DNA from: Secundilactobacillus folii
GTDB lineage: Bacteria; Bacillota; Bacilli; Lactobacillales; Lactobacillaceae
Direction of reading: 5' to 3'
Assembly: GCF_009720675.1 (NCBI RefSeq)
Contig: NZ_WNJO01000015.1
Location: 1 to 47,183 of the forward strand
Length of the DNA stretch: 47,183 nt
Shown: one piece after another, positions 35,885 through 45,079 of the stretch
Position numbering within the stretch: the stretch's first letter is position 1
Layout: the number at the start of each line of letters is the position of its first letter
The notes under the pieces: model-generated
The model's database searches: none
Seen by the model: only the letters and a program-made list of their open reading frames with translations
What the model was told of the DNA's origin: nothing
Position numbers and translations under genes: made by a program

Positions 35885-36353
35885 TGCTCTTAATAGCCTC
35901 CTTGGTCTGGTTTTCCCGGAAGGACTGTAACTGGTGGTCAACATCTGAATCGTGTAACGCAATGATTTCCGCAGCCAGCAAAGCCGCATTTTTAGCGCCT
36001 GCACTTCCAATTGCTACGGTCGCAACGGGCACACCAGAAGGCATTTGAACAATCGATAACAGCGAATCCATACCATTTAGCGCTTTAGATTGAACCGGTA
36101 TCCCAATCACTGGCAACGTTGTATTAGCGGCTAACATACCTGGTAAATGGGCAGCACCACCTGCTGCTGCAATAATCACCTGATATTGTTCGCTTTTTGC
36201 TGTCTCGCCAAAATGTTGTAATTCCTTGGGCATACGGTGAGCAGAAATCACGTGCTTATCAAAACTAACGTGAAGGTCGGTTAGTAGATTGGCCGTAGCT
36301 TGAACTTGTGGCCAATCAGAAATTGATCCCATTACAAGTGCAACTTGCATCAT
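35868..36353 (-). CDS. purE: N5-CAIR mutase
   Basis: PurE moves the carboxylate of N5-CAIR to give CAIR. The 161-residue protein has VALVMGSISDWP, ISAHRMP with the catalytic His, IIAAAGGAAHLPGMLAANTTLPVIG and PSGVPVATVAIG, typical of class I PurE. The first gene of the operon; two adjacent ATG codons (36353 and 36350) follow AAAGGAG at 6 and 9 bases, and either may be used. About 20 bases of leader lie between the predicted transcript start and that site. Confidence 0.96.
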   Translation of the reverse strand: MMQVALVMGSISDWPQVQATANLLTDLHVSFDKHVISAHRMPKELQHFGETAKSEQYQVIIAAAGGAAHLPGMLAANTTLPVIGIPVQSKALNGMDSLLSIVQMPSGVPVATVAIGSAGAKNAALLAAEIIALHDSDVDHQLQSFRENQTKEAIKSNEQLQ

Positions 36354-36381
36354 CAATATCTCCTTTGCCTTTGATACCCAT

Positions 36382-36410
36382 AGATTAACAACATTCGTGC
36401 CATGTGTCAA
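36382..36410 (-). promoter_or_regulatory. Promoter of the purine operon
   Basis: On the minus strand TTGACA (36410-36405), 17 bases, TAATCT (36387-36382) with an extended TG at 36390-36389. The -35 is perfect. Transcription should start near 36375. Confidence 0.7.
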
Positions 36411-36414
36411 CACT

Positions 36415-36458
36415 AAAATCGAACTATACTTTATAACATATAGTTAATGTTCGTGTTT
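36415..36458 (-). promoter_or_regulatory. Pair of inverted PurBoxes (PurR sites)
   Basis: AAAATCGAACTAT (36415-36427, plus strand) matches the PurBox AWWWCCGAACWWT at 12 of 13 positions, and AAACACGAACATT (36458-36446, minus strand) at 11 of 13. They face each other with 18 bases between them, close to the spacing known for the two boxes in Bacillus. The central G of the distal box is about 76-77 bases before the predicted start, the position known for activation by PurR in Lactococcus. PurR itself is not in the window. Confidence 0.7.
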
Positions 36459-36778
36459 AAAACGTAAAACTAACTGAGAAATACAGAACAGTGAATGCAA
36501 ATAACACTGAATCAGTAGGTCAACACTTCGCAAAGAAAATAGCTTTGATTTACAAACTAGTTCTTGTCTCATCAGGAATTGTCCAGCAAAGAGAAAATTT
36601 TAAAGACGGTAATAAATTCAGTCAAGAAAATTCCCAACAACTTAATCATTTCATCAGGCAAACGTTTTGAATATCATCTTTGTCGTAAAAAAGTCCAAAA
36701 AAATAAGCTAGCTCCGACCACCCGAAAGCTTAGCTTATTTTTCATGTGACGTTAAGAACCACTCATTCTTAACTCGTT

Positions 36779-39202
36779 TTATTCTGCAACTACAATGTTA
36801 ACGATCTTCTTAGGCACAACGATGATCTTCTTAACGTCGTGACCATCAATGTGTTGTTTAACGGTTTCATCAGCTAGGGCCGCAGCTTGAATCTCATCTT
36901 TTTCTGCCTTAGTCGCCACTTTAATGTGACCGCGCACTTTACCGTTAACTTGAACAGCCATTTCAACTTCATCGACGACCAGTTTGCTAGCATCGTAAGT
37001 TGGCCACTGAGCGTAAGTGATCGTGTTATCGTGACCCATCAATGACCACAGCTCTTCAGCGATGTGCGGTGCAATCGGTGACAGCATCTTGACGAGGCCT
37101 TCCATGTAAACTAGTGGCAAACTGTCGACTTTAAAGGCTTCGTTAACAAAGACCATCATTTGAGAAATCGCCACGTTAAAGCGCAGTTCGGTCATGTCTT
37201 CAGTGACCGTCTTGACAGTTTGGTTATAAATCAAGTCCAATTGACCATCGTTGATCGTTGTGACCCGGTCACGCAAATGGTTATTGTCGTCAATAATCAG
37301 CCGCCATACCCGGTCGAGCCAACGATGTGCGCCTGCGATTCCTTCTGTACTCCACGGTTTAGAAGCATCTAGTGGCCCCATAAACATCTCATAGACACGC
37401 AACGTATCCGCACCGTATTTATCTACGATTTCATCTGGGTTGATCACGTTGCCCTTTGACTTGGACATCTTTTCGTGGTTGGTCCCAAGGATCATCCCTT
37501 GATTGACCAGTTTCTGGAATGGTTCCTTTGTCGGGACCACGCCAATATCATAGAGGAATTTATGCCAGAATCGTGCGTATAGCAAATGCAGTACGGCGTG
37601 TTCTGCACCACCAATGTACAAGTCAACTGGCATCCAGTATTTCAGCTTTTCGGGGTCGGCAACCATCTTGTCATTGTGAGGATCGACATAGCGCAGGAAG
37701 TACCACGAACTCCCAGCCCATTGTGGCATGGTGTTTGTCTCACGTTTCCCTTTACGTCCGTTCTTATCCACAACATTGACCCAGTCATCCAGGTTTGCCA
37801 GTGGACTTTCACCGGTTCCGGAAGGTTCCAGTTGCTTGGTAGCCGGTAGCCGCAGTGGTAATTCATCTTCTGGTACCAAGGTTGTTTCACCGTCTTCCCA
37901 GTGAATCACGGGAATCGGTTCGCCCCAGTAACGTTGGCGTGAGAAGATCCAATCACGTAACCGATAATTGACCTTCTTCTTACCAGCATCATGTTCTTCA
38001 AGCCAGTCGATAGCAGCTTTAATGGCGGTATCCTTATCCATTCCGTTCAAAAAACCGGAATTGATATGCGGACCGTCCTCCGTGAAGGCGGCCGAGTCAA
38101 TGTCGCCCCCTTCAATAACGGGCTTAATTGGTAAGTGGAATTTTTTGGCAAATTCATAATCCCGGTCATCATGAGCAGGAACAGCCATGATCGCACCAGT
38201 CCCGTAAGAAGCCAAAACGTAATCACCGATCCAGATTGGCAACTTTTCACCGTTGATCGGGTTAATCCCATAAGCACCGGTAAAGACACCGGTTTTATTC
38301 TTATTCAGATCCGTCCGTTCCAAATCAGAACGGCTAGCGATTTCTTTTTTATATTGGGCAACTTCAGCAGTATGTTCCGGTGTTGTGATTTCATCCACAA
38401 TTTCATGTTCCGGTGCCAAAACCATGTATGAAGCACCAAACAAGGTGTCTGGTCGAGTCGTGTAAACTTCGATCGACTTATCTTCGTGGCCAGCAACCTT
38501 GAAGAAGACGCTGGCACCCTCAGAACGACCGATCCAGTTACGTTGCTGTTCTTTGATGCTTTCAGGCCAGTCAAGATCATCCAGATCACTAAGCAAACGA
38601 TCTGCATACTTTGTGATGCGCAGTACCCATTGCGTCATTGGCACACGATATACTGGATAACCACCACGTTCAGTCTTGCCGTCCACAACCTCTTCGTTAG
38701 CCACAACGGTACCACCCATAAAATCAGGGGCCCAGTTGACCATGATCTTATCTTCGTAAGCTAAACCTTTTTCGTATAGCTTTTCAAAGATCCATTGGGT
38801 CCACTTATAGTAGCTAGGGTCAGTCGTATTAACTTCGCGATCCCAATCGTACGAAAAGCCTAGTGATTTAATTTGTCGTTTAAAGGTCTTGATGTTTTGA
38901 TTAGTGAAGTCACGGGGGTTATGACCAGTCTTCAATGCATATTGTTCTGCGGGTAAACCAAAGGCATCCCAGCCCATTGGATGTAAAACATTGAAGCCTT
39001 GCATCCGCTTCATCCGCGCAACAATATCAGTTGCGGTATAGCCTTCTGGGTGACCAACGTGCAAGCCTTGTCCTGATGGATATGGGAACATATCGAGGGC
39101 ATAAAACTTGGGCTTTGATTGATCATCGTAAGTCTTGAAAGTTTTGTGTTCTTTCCAATAATGTTGCCATTTTCGTTCAATAATACTGTGATTGTATGCC
39201 AA
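36779..39202 (-). CDS. leuS: Leucyl-tRNA synthetase
   Basis: LeuS charges tRNA-Leu with leucine and proofreads through its inserted CP1 domain. The 807-residue class I enzyme has the HIGH-type motif [20 protein letters not shown], the editing domain with [41 protein letters not shown] and the [14 protein letters not shown] signature; the C-terminal tRNA-binding domain is complete. The start is a TTG at 39202 after AAAGGGAG. It is controlled by the T-box leader upstream. Confidence 0.97.
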   Translation of the reverse strand: MAYNHSIIERKWQHYWKEHKTFKTYDDQSKPKFYALDMFPYPSGQGLHVGHPEGYTATDIVARMKRMQGFNVLHPMGWDAFGLPAEQYALKTGHNPRDFTNQNIKTFKRQIKSLGFSYDWDREVNTTDPSYYKWTQWIFEKLYEKGLAYEDKIMVNWAPDFMGGTVVANEEVVDGKTERGGYPVYRVPMTQWVLRITKYADRLLSDLDDLDWPESIKEQQRNWIGRSEGASVFFKVAGHEDKSIEVYTTRPDTLFGASYMVLAPEHEIVDEITTPEHTAEVAQYKKEIASRSDLERTDLNKNKTGVFTGAYGINPINGEKLPIWIGDYVLASYGTGAIMAVPAHDDRDYEFAKKFHLPIKPVIEGGDIDSAAFTEDGPHINSGFLNGMDKDTAIKAAIDWLEEHDAGKKKVNYRLRDWIFSRQRYWGEPIPVIHWEDGETTLVPEDELPLRLPATKQLEPSGTGESPLANLDDWVNVVDKNGRKGKRETNTMPQWAGSSWYFLRYVDPHNDKMVADPEKLKYWMPVDLYIGGAEHAVLHLLYARFWHKFLYDIGVVPTKEPFQKLVNQGMILGTNHEKMSKSKGNVINPDEIVDKYGADTLRVYEMFMGPLDASKPWSTEGIAGAHRWLDRVWRLIIDDNNHLRDRVTTINDGQLDLIYNQTVKTVTEDMTELRFNVAISQMMVFVNEAFKVDSLPLVYMEGLVKMLSPIAPHIAEELWSLMGHDNTITYAQWPTYDASKLVVDEVEMAVQVNGKVRGHIKVATKAEKDEIQAAALADETVKQHIDGHDVKKIIVVPKKIVNIVVAE

Positions 39203-39242
39203 ACAAATACGCTCCCTTTCTTATGTCAACGAACTGAAAACT

Positions 39243-39487
39243 AAAAAAGCCTACAAGAAAAACGTGTTTTCTTGTAGGACGGAATTTCCGCGGTACCACC
39301 TAACATTCCCGATTATGCGGGCGCTCATTATTTCGTAACGCGAAATCACGTTCCAACTTACTTCAGTTCGGTTGAAAAACTCAGAGACGAGTTCGGTACG
39401 AAGCCGACAAATTCACAACAACCATTCGCTTTCTGAACGGCAAGCCGCACCTAATAGTCCTCATCAGTCTTTAATTTTTAGTTCAGT
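39243..39487 (-). promoter_or_regulatory. T-box riboswitch of leuS (specifier CUC)
   Basis: The leader reads, on the minus strand, the T-box sequence AGGTGGTACCGCGG (39301-39288), followed by a terminator hairpin (39278-39250) and a T-run. Stem I (about 39460-39375) closes with AAAGACT/AGTTTTT-like arms; the codon CUC (39391-39389) lies in the position expected for the specifier, matching leucine. Uncharged tRNA-Leu pairs with it and with the T-box, so the antiterminator forms and leuS is made. Confidence 0.9.
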
Positions 39488-39493
39488 GTCATT

Positions 39494-39522
39494 ATCGTAC
39501 CAAATTTTAGGAAAAATTACAA
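39494..39522 (-). promoter_or_regulatory. Promoter of the leuS leader
   Basis: On the minus strand TTGTAA (39522-39517), 17 bases, TACGAT (39499-39494) with TGG before it. The start falls near 39487, exactly before stem I. Confidence 0.6.
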
Positions 39523-39770
39523 GGCGATAAATAAGGTGTTCAAGGACTCATCTAAGTCAAATTTAAAAAAAGAGACTGGGCTTTGAAGTGCATTTTCGGT
39601 GATAACTTGTGTGCCCAATTCAATGTTTAAGACCCCTAAAATGACTAGGTATGCTTAGTGGAAGTTTTAAAGGAGGATTAAAAAGAGTCCCAAATAAACC
39701 TTTTACCATTTTCCGCTTCGGGAAAAAACGATAAAAATACCTAAACTGCCCTCACCTAACCCTAAAAAGC
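39523..39770. repeat. Gene-free stretch with possible dispersed repeat remnant
   Basis: No gene is visible. AAAAAAAGAGACTGGGC near 39566 resembles the ends of dispersed intergenic repeats common in lactobacilli and streptococci, and AAAAAGAGTCCC occurs near 39680. An isolated AAAGGAGG (39669-39677) has no reading frame after it. I cannot confirm the repeat without a genome search. Confidence 0.25.
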
Positions 39771-39808
39771 TATAATGAAACCAGCCTATAAAAAGAAGGG
39801 ATCACACG

Positions 39809-40375
39809 ATGAATCTGCAATCAGCTCTTAGGTACAGTCACACGCTACTGAACAACGTCATTGCAAACGGTGACACCGTTGTGGATGCTACTATGGGCAA
39901 CGGTAACGACACACTGTTTTTAGCCATCTGCGTTGGACCAACCGGCCACGTGCTGGCTTTTGATGTACAGCAACAAGCCCTTAAAGCCACTCAGACGCAA
40001 TTAGTTTTAACCGGACTAGCAAAACGAGTGCAATTGATCCACGACGGCCACGAAAATATCGAACGGTATTTAAAGCCTGAGACAGAAATTGCCGCAGCCA
40101 TTTTCAACCTTGGCTACCTGCCTGGAAGCGATAAACAGGTCATTACTCATGGGCCAACGACGATCATCGCCCTGAAAGCCTGTCTGAAACACTTACGGAA
40201 AGGTGGTATCGTCGCCTTGGTGGTCTACTATGGCCACCCAGGTGGTGAAGCAGAAAAAGACGCGGTCCTAGATGCTGTAAAAGCTTTAGACCAACATCAA
40301 TTCCAAGTCCTGCAGTATGGCTTTATCAACCAAATTCACCAGCCACCGTTTTTACTTGCCGTACAAAAACGATAA
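39809..40375 (+). CDS. mnmM: tRNA wobble-uridine methyltransferase MnmM
   Basis: The 188-residue protein is the YtqB family, shown in Bacillus to be MnmM, which uses SAM to methylate nm5(s2)U to mnm5(s2)U at position 34 of tRNAs. It has the Rossmann SAM-binding motif VVDATMGNGNDTLFLA, AFDVQQQALKAT, FNLGYLPGSDK (the NxGY/P active-site strand) and VALVVYYGHPGG. TATAAT at 39771-39776 is the likely -10 and AAGAAGGG the ribosome site. It is a single gene ended by the hairpin at 40398-40432. Confidence 0.88.
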   Translation: MNLQSALRYSHTLLNNVIANGDTVVDATMGNGNDTLFLAICVGPTGHVLAFDVQQQALKATQTQLVLTGLAKRVQLIHDGHENIERYLKPETEIAAAIFNLGYLPGSDKQVITHGPTTIIALKACLKHLRKGGIVALVVYYGHPGGEAEKDAVLDAVKALDQHQFQVLQYGFINQIHQPPFLLAVQKR

Positions 40376-40397
40376 TCTCCCGTTCAAGCAACCAAAA

Positions 40398-40432
40398 AAC
40401 ACCATGAGTTTCATTTGAGAAACCATGGTGTT
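40398..40432. terminator. Bidirectional terminator after mnmM
   Basis: AACACCATG (40398-40406) pairs with CATGGTGTT (40424-40432), with GTTTC/GAAAC inside. The A-run on the left and TTCTTT on the right allow use from both sides. Confidence 0.8.
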
Positions 40433-40470
40433 CTTTGATCGTGAATAGTGACCCGCTGTGGTCAGTAAAG

Positions 40471-40776
40471 TTACATGTCTTCTTTAGGCAGCAGTACAAT
40501 TTGACTGCTGCCATCATCGTATACCCATAATGAAGATGGAAAAGTCTCCGCGTACGGAAACGGGGTATCAAAACTAGCCACCGTTTTATCACCCTCCAAA
40601 AAATCAAAAGTCAGGTGATTGCCGTGGTTAGTTAAATTAAAACCGATCATCTCTTTTAAAGGGAACATTCCCTGAAGATCGTTGTCAATGATGTACCAAA
40701 CTTGGTCAATAATTTCGCCTGGCAACGAGTTAACGATGCCGTAACTAGCGAATCTAGGACGATTATTTTCAAACAC
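40471..40776 (-). CDS. DUF960 family protein
   Basis: The 101-residue cytosolic protein fits DUF960: RFASYGIVNSLPGEIIDQVWYIIDNDLQGMFPLKEMIGFNL and a C-terminal DDGSSQIVLLP. The family is found in lactobacilli and streptococci, sometimes in phages and plasmids, and its role is unknown. The start is a GTG at 40776. It follows the DHA2 transporter by 59 bases on the same strand and may share its transcript. Confidence 0.8.
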   Translation of the reverse strand: MFENNRPRFASYGIVNSLPGEIIDQVWYIIDNDLQGMFPLKEMIGFNLTNHGNHLTFDFLEGDKTVASFDTPFPYAETFPSSLWVYDDGSSQIVLLPKEDM

Positions 40777-40835
40777 GTTGATCGTCTCGCTTTCCTGTTT
40801 TCTGTTAACAAGTATACTGCATTTAGTATAAAATA

Positions 40836-42311
40836 TCAGGCTTTAGGCCTTGCTTGGCCAGATGACCGGTCTAGCCAGTTGATGAGATAGCTTAGGATGA
40901 TCAACAGTAAGGCGACCATGAAGATCCAGTGAAGACCGTTATATAAAATCGCACGTAATGGCTTGAGCAGTGACGGGGCCAAGTGCTTGGCCGTTTGCGG
41001 ATTGATCAACTGATTCATCATCGCCATTGTTGTCCCCTTATGGGTGGCGACCCCGTGAGCCATCCGGACGTTCATAATGATTCCAAAAACTGAGATCATG
41101 AGTGTCTGCCCCAGCGTCCGGCCCAAGGTATTCAGCGACGTGGCTACACCGACGTCGTCAGCGGGCACCTGATTTTGCACTGTCACTGTCGTGGTGGTGA
41201 TAGTGATTCCAAAACCGGTTCCACAGATTGCGGCTATGATGAAAAACCAGAAAAAGGCTGTCGACTGTGGTGCCAACGCCATAGCTAACCCACCAATTAG
41301 AATGAAGGTCAAGCTGAAATTGATAATCTGTTTCGGTGTCCGGTTTAATAATAACTTTCCAGCTATAAACGAACCCACGATCCACATTAAGGAACTGGGC
41401 GTAATGGCAAATCCAGCTAGTGAGGCAGGTAATCCCAGTAGTCCCTGAGTCCAAGTTGGCAGGTACACTTCAAAGCCCATTAAAAACCCACTGATCAGTA
41501 ATGCCACCATATTCTGAGTGACAAAGGTTGGCTGTTTGAAAAGTGCCAGCGGAATAATCGGGTTCTCTGTATGACTTTCGTGCCGCATAAAGGCCCAAAA
41601 GCTAACGGTGGCAATTACTAGACTGACCCCTAAGACCAGCCAGTTGATTGTGGCATCGCCAAGCACCTGAAAACCGTACATCAAAGCCAATAAAGCTAAT
41701 GATAATAACCCACTACCCAATAAATCAAGTGATTTACCACTTGAACGCGGTTTTTCCTTTAAGAAGATCCAGATTCCTGCCATGGCCAGTAAACCGACTG
41801 GAATGTTAATAAAGAAGATCCAGTGCCAGGAAAGTTGATCAACGATAAAACCACCTAGAAGTGGTGCCACAATGGACGCGATCCCCCACGCTGACCCATT
41901 AAAGCCCATGACCTTAGCCCGCTTCTCAAAGGGATAAATGTCGGCAATAATGGTAAATGAGATCGGCATAATTGACCCCGCACCAATCCCTTGAACTGCT
42001 CGCCAAATAATCAGCTCGGTCATGCTGTTAGACATGCCGGAAAGGGTCGAGCCAATGATAAATACAGCTAGACCGAACAGAAATAACCGCTTACGACCAA
42101 ACATATCAGACAACTTGCCGTAGATCGGCGTCGCCATTGCATTGGTCAGCAAAAAAATTGAAAAGACCCAGTTCATTAACGCAACGCCACTAAGATCACC
42201 AACAATTGTGGGCATCGCAGTGGAGACGATTGTCCCTTCGATTGCACTCATAAAAGTCGCGATAAAAATGGCCCCTGTGACTAACGGGACATTTGTTTTT
42301 CTTGAAGACAT
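40836..42311 (-). CDS. DHA2-type multidrug efflux transporter
   Basis: The 491-residue membrane protein is a drug:H+ antiporter of the MFS DHA2 (EmrB/QacA) group with 14 helices. The motifs are AIEGTIVSTAMPTIVGDL in the first helix (motif D1), GKLSDMFGRKRLF (motif A between helices 2 and 3), RAVQGIGAGSIMP (motif B) and GSAWGIASIVAPLLGGFI (motif C, antiporter). Such proteins export toxic lipophilic compounds. AGGAATAG precedes the ATG. No regulator is adjacent. The substrate is unknown. Confidence 0.9.
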   Translation of the reverse strand: MSSRKTNVPLVTGAIFIATFMSAIEGTIVSTAMPTIVGDLSGVALMNWVFSIFLLTNAMATPIYGKLSDMFGRKRLFLFGLAVFIIGSTLSGMSNSMTELIIWRAVQGIGAGSIMPISFTIIADIYPFEKRAKVMGFNGSAWGIASIVAPLLGGFIVDQLSWHWIFFINIPVGLLAMAGIWIFLKEKPRSSGKSLDLLGSGLLSLALLALMYGFQVLGDATINWLVLGVSLVIATVSFWAFMRHESHTENPIIPLALFKQPTFVTQNMVALLISGFLMGFEVYLPTWTQGLLGLPASLAGFAITPSSLMWIVGSFIAGKLLLNRTPKQIINFSLTFILIGGLAMALAPQSTAFFWFFIIAAICGTGFGITITTTTVTVQNQVPADDVGVATSLNTLGRTLGQTLMISVFGIIMNVRMAHGVATHKGTTMAMMNQLINPQTAKHLAPSLLKPLRAILYNGLHWIFMVALLLIILSYLINWLDRSSGQARPKA

Positions 42312-42382
42312 ATACTATTCCTCGTTTCGCGCTGGCCCACTCCCCCAAGCGCAGTTTGAGAGTCAGATCACTCTCGCCGAAA

Positions 42383-42414
42383 AATAACGACCAACCCGAA
42401 AGTTGATCGTTATT
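42383..42414 (-). terminator. Terminator of metK
   Basis: On the minus strand AATAACGATCAAC pairs with GTTGGTCGTTATT around TTTCGG, followed by TTT. Confidence 0.8.
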
Positions 42415-42435
42415 AATTAAATTCTAGTTCAATGT

Positions 42436-43641
42436 TTAATGGTTAACCGCGTGATTACTAAGGGCTTCTTTTAAGGCGTCAACCTTATCTGTGTGCTCCC
42501 ATGGTAAATCAATGTCGGTTCGGCCAAAATGCCCATAGACAGCAGTTTGCTTGTAGATTGGACGCTTCAGATCAAGCATCTTAATGATTCCTGCTGGGCG
42601 CAAGTCGAAAATTTCTCGAATTGCTGCCGTCAAAGCAGACTCAGAAACTTTACCGGTACCGAAAGTATCCACAGACACCGAAACCGGTTGCGCCACGCCA
42701 ATCGCATAGGCCAATTGAACTTCAACTTGATGAGCCAAGCCGGCAGCCACAATGTTCTTTGCAATATAACGAGCAGCGTAACTAGCTGAACGGTCAACCT
42801 TAGTCGCGTCCTTACCAGAAAAGGCACCACCACCATGGTGGGCATAGCCACCGTAAGTATCAACGATGACTTTCCGACCAGTCAGCCCAGCATCACCTTG
42901 AGGACCGCCAATCACGAAGCGGCCAGTCGGATTAATCAGATAACGTGTGTCATCATCTAATAAATGTTCTGGGATCACTGGTTTAATGACTTTTTCAATC
43001 ACATCATGGCGAATCGTATCCAATGAAACTGATGCTGCGTGTTGAGTACTGAGAACGACCGTATCAACACGAACCGGTTTATCATTTTCATCGTATTCAA
43101 CCGTGACCTCGGACTTCGCATCCGGACCAAGATAATCCAAAATGTTTTCTTTTCGAACCTTGGCGATCCGACGCATTAGTTGATGAGCAAGTGAGATTGC
43201 TAATGGCATCAGTTCTGGCGTTTCGTCAATCGCGTAGCCGAACATCAACCCTTGATCACCGGCACCAATCTGATCCAGTGGATCCGTCTCACCATCCCGC
43301 ATTTCAAGTGCGTCATCCACACCCTGTGCAATATCGGGTGATTGTTCGTCAATGGCAACGAGAACGGCACAGTTATCGCCGTCAAAGCCATACTTGCCAT
43401 CTGTATAACCAATTTCTTTAATGGTTTCGCGAACCACGTGTTGGATATCAACGTAGGCAGTGGTTGAAATTTCACCAAAAACCAGTACTAAGCCGGTAGT
43501 CACCGAGGTTTCACAGGCCACACGGGCATCTGGATCCTGTTCCAGCATAGCATCCAAAATTGCATCACTAATTTGGTCAGCAATTTTGTCAGGATGTCCT
43601 TCAGAAACTGATTCAGAAGTAAATAAATGTCTTTCTTGCAT
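42436..43641 (-). CDS. metK: S-adenosylmethionine synthetase
   Basis: MetK makes SAM from methionine and ATP. The 401-residue protein has all signatures: [31 protein letters not shown], the glycine-rich [23 protein letters not shown], and [14 protein letters not shown]. The ATG at 43641 is preceded by GGGGGA, which is itself part of the SAM-III riboswitch; the frame open to 43686 is not used. It is a single gene. Confidence 0.97.
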   Translation of the reverse strand: MQERHLFTSESVSEGHPDKIADQISDAILDAMLEQDPDARVACETSVTTGLVLVFGEISTTAYVDIQHVVRETIKEIGYTDGKYGFDGDNCAVLVAIDEQSPDIAQGVDDALEMRDGETDPLDQIGAGDQGLMFGYAIDETPELMPLAISLAHQLMRRIAKVRKENILDYLGPDAKSEVTVEYDENDKPVRVDTVVLSTQHAASVSLDTIRHDVIEKVIKPVIPEHLLDDDTRYLINPTGRFVIGGPQGDAGLTGRKVIVDTYGGYAHHGGGAFSGKDATKVDRSASYAARYIAKNIVAAGLAHQVEVQLAYAIGVAQPVSVSVDTFGTGKVSESALTAAIREIFDLRPAGIIKMLDLKRPIYKQTAVYGHFGRTDIDLPWEHTDKVDALKEALSNHAVNH

Positions 43642-43647
43642 TTGATA

Positions 43648-43715
43648 ATTCCCCCAATTCATTTTTCGGTTACAAGGCATCTTCACTAAGTCAAGCTAGT
43701 GAATCCTATCGGGAA
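43648..43715 (-). promoter_or_regulatory. SAM-III (S_MK box) riboswitch of metK
   Basis: The minus-strand leader contains ATTCCCGATAGG, a variable hairpin closed by TTCACTA/TAGTGAA, then GATGCCTTGTAACCGAAA and GGGGGAAT. These are the conserved blocks of the S_MK box known from Enterococcus metK. When SAM binds, the ATTCCC arm pairs with GGGGGAAT, the ribosome binding site, and stops translation. Confidence 0.95.
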
Positions 43716-43735
43716 TGAAGACTCATAACTCCAAT

Positions 43736-43741
43736 ATTTTA
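43736..43741 (-). promoter_or_regulatory. -10 element of the metK leader
   Basis: TAAAAT with a preceding TGG forms an extended -10, so the leader begins near 43729, a few bases before the riboswitch; the -35 is weak. Confidence 0.5.
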
Positions 43742-43856
43742 CCACAATTTTTCTGCGATAGAAAGATAGCGGGAATAATTGCTCTCAACATTAGGAGTTG
43801 ACCAAGTTTGTGAAAATGGTAAGCTAGTTGTATCACAAAAAAGGAACTTATCATCT

Positions 43857-44576
43857 ATGTTGGAAATCATTGAAGCGTTCATCGTCCACCATCGTCGGTT
43901 ATTGCAGGCTTTTTTATTCGGTATGGTGGAAATGAGCGGCCTATTATTATATGCAAATGCAAATTCTTTTGAATCGTATACGAAACCTCAACAGCTACCA
44001 TTGATGTTACTGGCATTCTCAACGTTCTTGTTATTTAGCTGTTTGTACATCATGCGGACAACCACTGCGACCAGTATCACCGCCCCAATATTGTTGTTGT
44101 TCACAATGATCATCGTGGCAGTCAGCATGTTCAAATTGCCCAGCTTAGTCAATGTCATTAACATTTTAGCACTAGTTGTTTTGTGTCTGATTCGCTACCT
44201 ACCCAAATGGTTCAATAATGAACTTGGAATGGCACTATTAGCCTTGATGCTAGCTAGTTTAGCTGCTGGTAACTTTCTGTTGCGTCACGATTACTTGTCC
44301 TCAGTTTATCTGACAACAATGATTTTGCCATTACTAGTGTACCTGTATTTTTTCCTTCCCCCAAAATCATACCAAACGCGTTTGATTCCAGCCGTAGTTG
44401 CTTGCTTAACTCTCGTTTGGCTGCTTTATTCTCGTCGTTCTTTAACGTTAACTGTTGTTAGTTTAGTATTGCTCGGTGGTTGGTATGTGATCCAAAACAT
44501 TTGGCGGCCATCAGAGTCCAGAGGATTATTAATCGCGGCATTACTACAAGCTTGCATCTTCATCATTGCCCGATAG
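43857..44576 (+). CDS. Polytopic membrane protein of unknown function
   Basis: I do not recognise this 239-residue protein. It has eight or nine hydrophobic helices spread over the whole length with very short loops, and ends in FIIAR at the membrane. Few charged residues lie inside helices, and no transporter or enzyme motif is visible. Helix 1 begins after a short His/Arg-rich N-terminus (VHHRRLL). AAGGAA at 43841-43846 supports the ATG at 43857 rather than the open frame from 43779. It is read away from metK and followed by a small unknown gene on the same strand. Confidence 0.7.
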   Translation: MLEIIEAFIVHHRRLLQAFLFGMVEMSGLLLYANANSFESYTKPQQLPLMLLAFSTFLLFSCLYIMRTTTATSITAPILLLFTMIIVAVSMFKLPSLVNVINILALVVLCLIRYLPKWFNNELGMALLALMLASLAAGNFLLRHDYLSSVYLTTMILPLLVYLYFFLPPKSYQTRLIPAVVACLTLVWLLYSRRSLTLTVVSLVLLGGWYVIQNIWRPSESRGLLIAALLQACIFIIAR

Positions 44577-44671
44577 ATTAAAAGTTTCTAAAACTTCCCG
44601 ATTAATTCTTTTATTGTTAGAACTATGACTTAATATAAAAAAGGAATCTCAGACATTAGGGAGGCTTGGCA

Positions 44672-45031
44672 ATGAAAGAAATTAAAGTTGTGGGAGATAT
44701 TTGGACGGGAAAGTATCAGCCCGCATTGACAGGAAATCGGATTGTTGATACGGCGCTCCTCACGCAATTTTGTACAAAATTATCAAAATGGCTGTCAAAC
44801 CATAAAATTAACACGAAAATTCAAATTGAACACGAGTTTGAGCCACTGTATGCGCCTTCTGAGGATTTGTACCTGATTGATGCTAATATCATTAATACAC
44901 TGCCGGACAAGGGGCTGCAATCATTGAATTTTTTACCCGTTAAGCATCAGGATTTGCTCCATGCTGATCCTTCTGACTGTTATCAAGAAATCTTGTCACA
45001 GCAGCAATCGAATTTAAATCAACAACAATAA
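44672..45031 (+). CDS. Small protein of unknown function
   Basis: I do not recognise this 119-residue protein. It begins MKEIKVVGDIWTG, like a first beta strand, then a helical stretch (TALLTQFCTKLSKWL), a strand KIQIEHEFEPLY and acidic, Leu-rich sequence, and ends with a Gln/Asn-rich tail. There is no signal peptide or membrane segment. GGGAGG supports the ATG at 44672; an in-frame TTG at 44666 is too close to that site. The terminator begins in its stop codon. It converges with the next unknown gene. Confidence 0.65.
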   Translation: MKEIKVVGDIWTGKYQPALTGNRIVDTALLTQFCTKLSKWLSNHKINTKIQIEHEFEPLYAPSEDLYLIDANIINTLPDKGLQSLNFLPVKHQDLLHADPSDCYQEILSQQQSNLNQQQ

Positions 45032-45073
45032 AAAGGCTGGTCAAAACATCATCTGTTTTGTACCAGCCCTTTT
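45031..45073. terminator. Bidirectional terminator between two unknown genes
   Basis: AAAAGGCTGGT plus CAAAACA (45031-45048) pairs with TGTTTTG plus ACCAGCCCTTTT (45054-45073), with one bulge. It is shared by the convergent genes. Confidence 0.85.
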
Positions 45074-45079
45074 AATTTA

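Noticed and set aside
35885-36010. Longer N-terminus for PurK
   Set aside because: It only reads purE in another frame; AGGAGG supports the ATG at 35884.
36391-36401. Third PurBox (ACGAAT) inside the purE promoter
   Set aside because: The match to the consensus is weak and it lies in the spacer of the promoter.
36564-36749. 61-codon frame between purE and leuS
   Set aside because: It has no clear ribosome site and the end is a hairpin (AAAAATAAGCTA.. with TAGCTTATTTTT) that looks like the leuS terminator.
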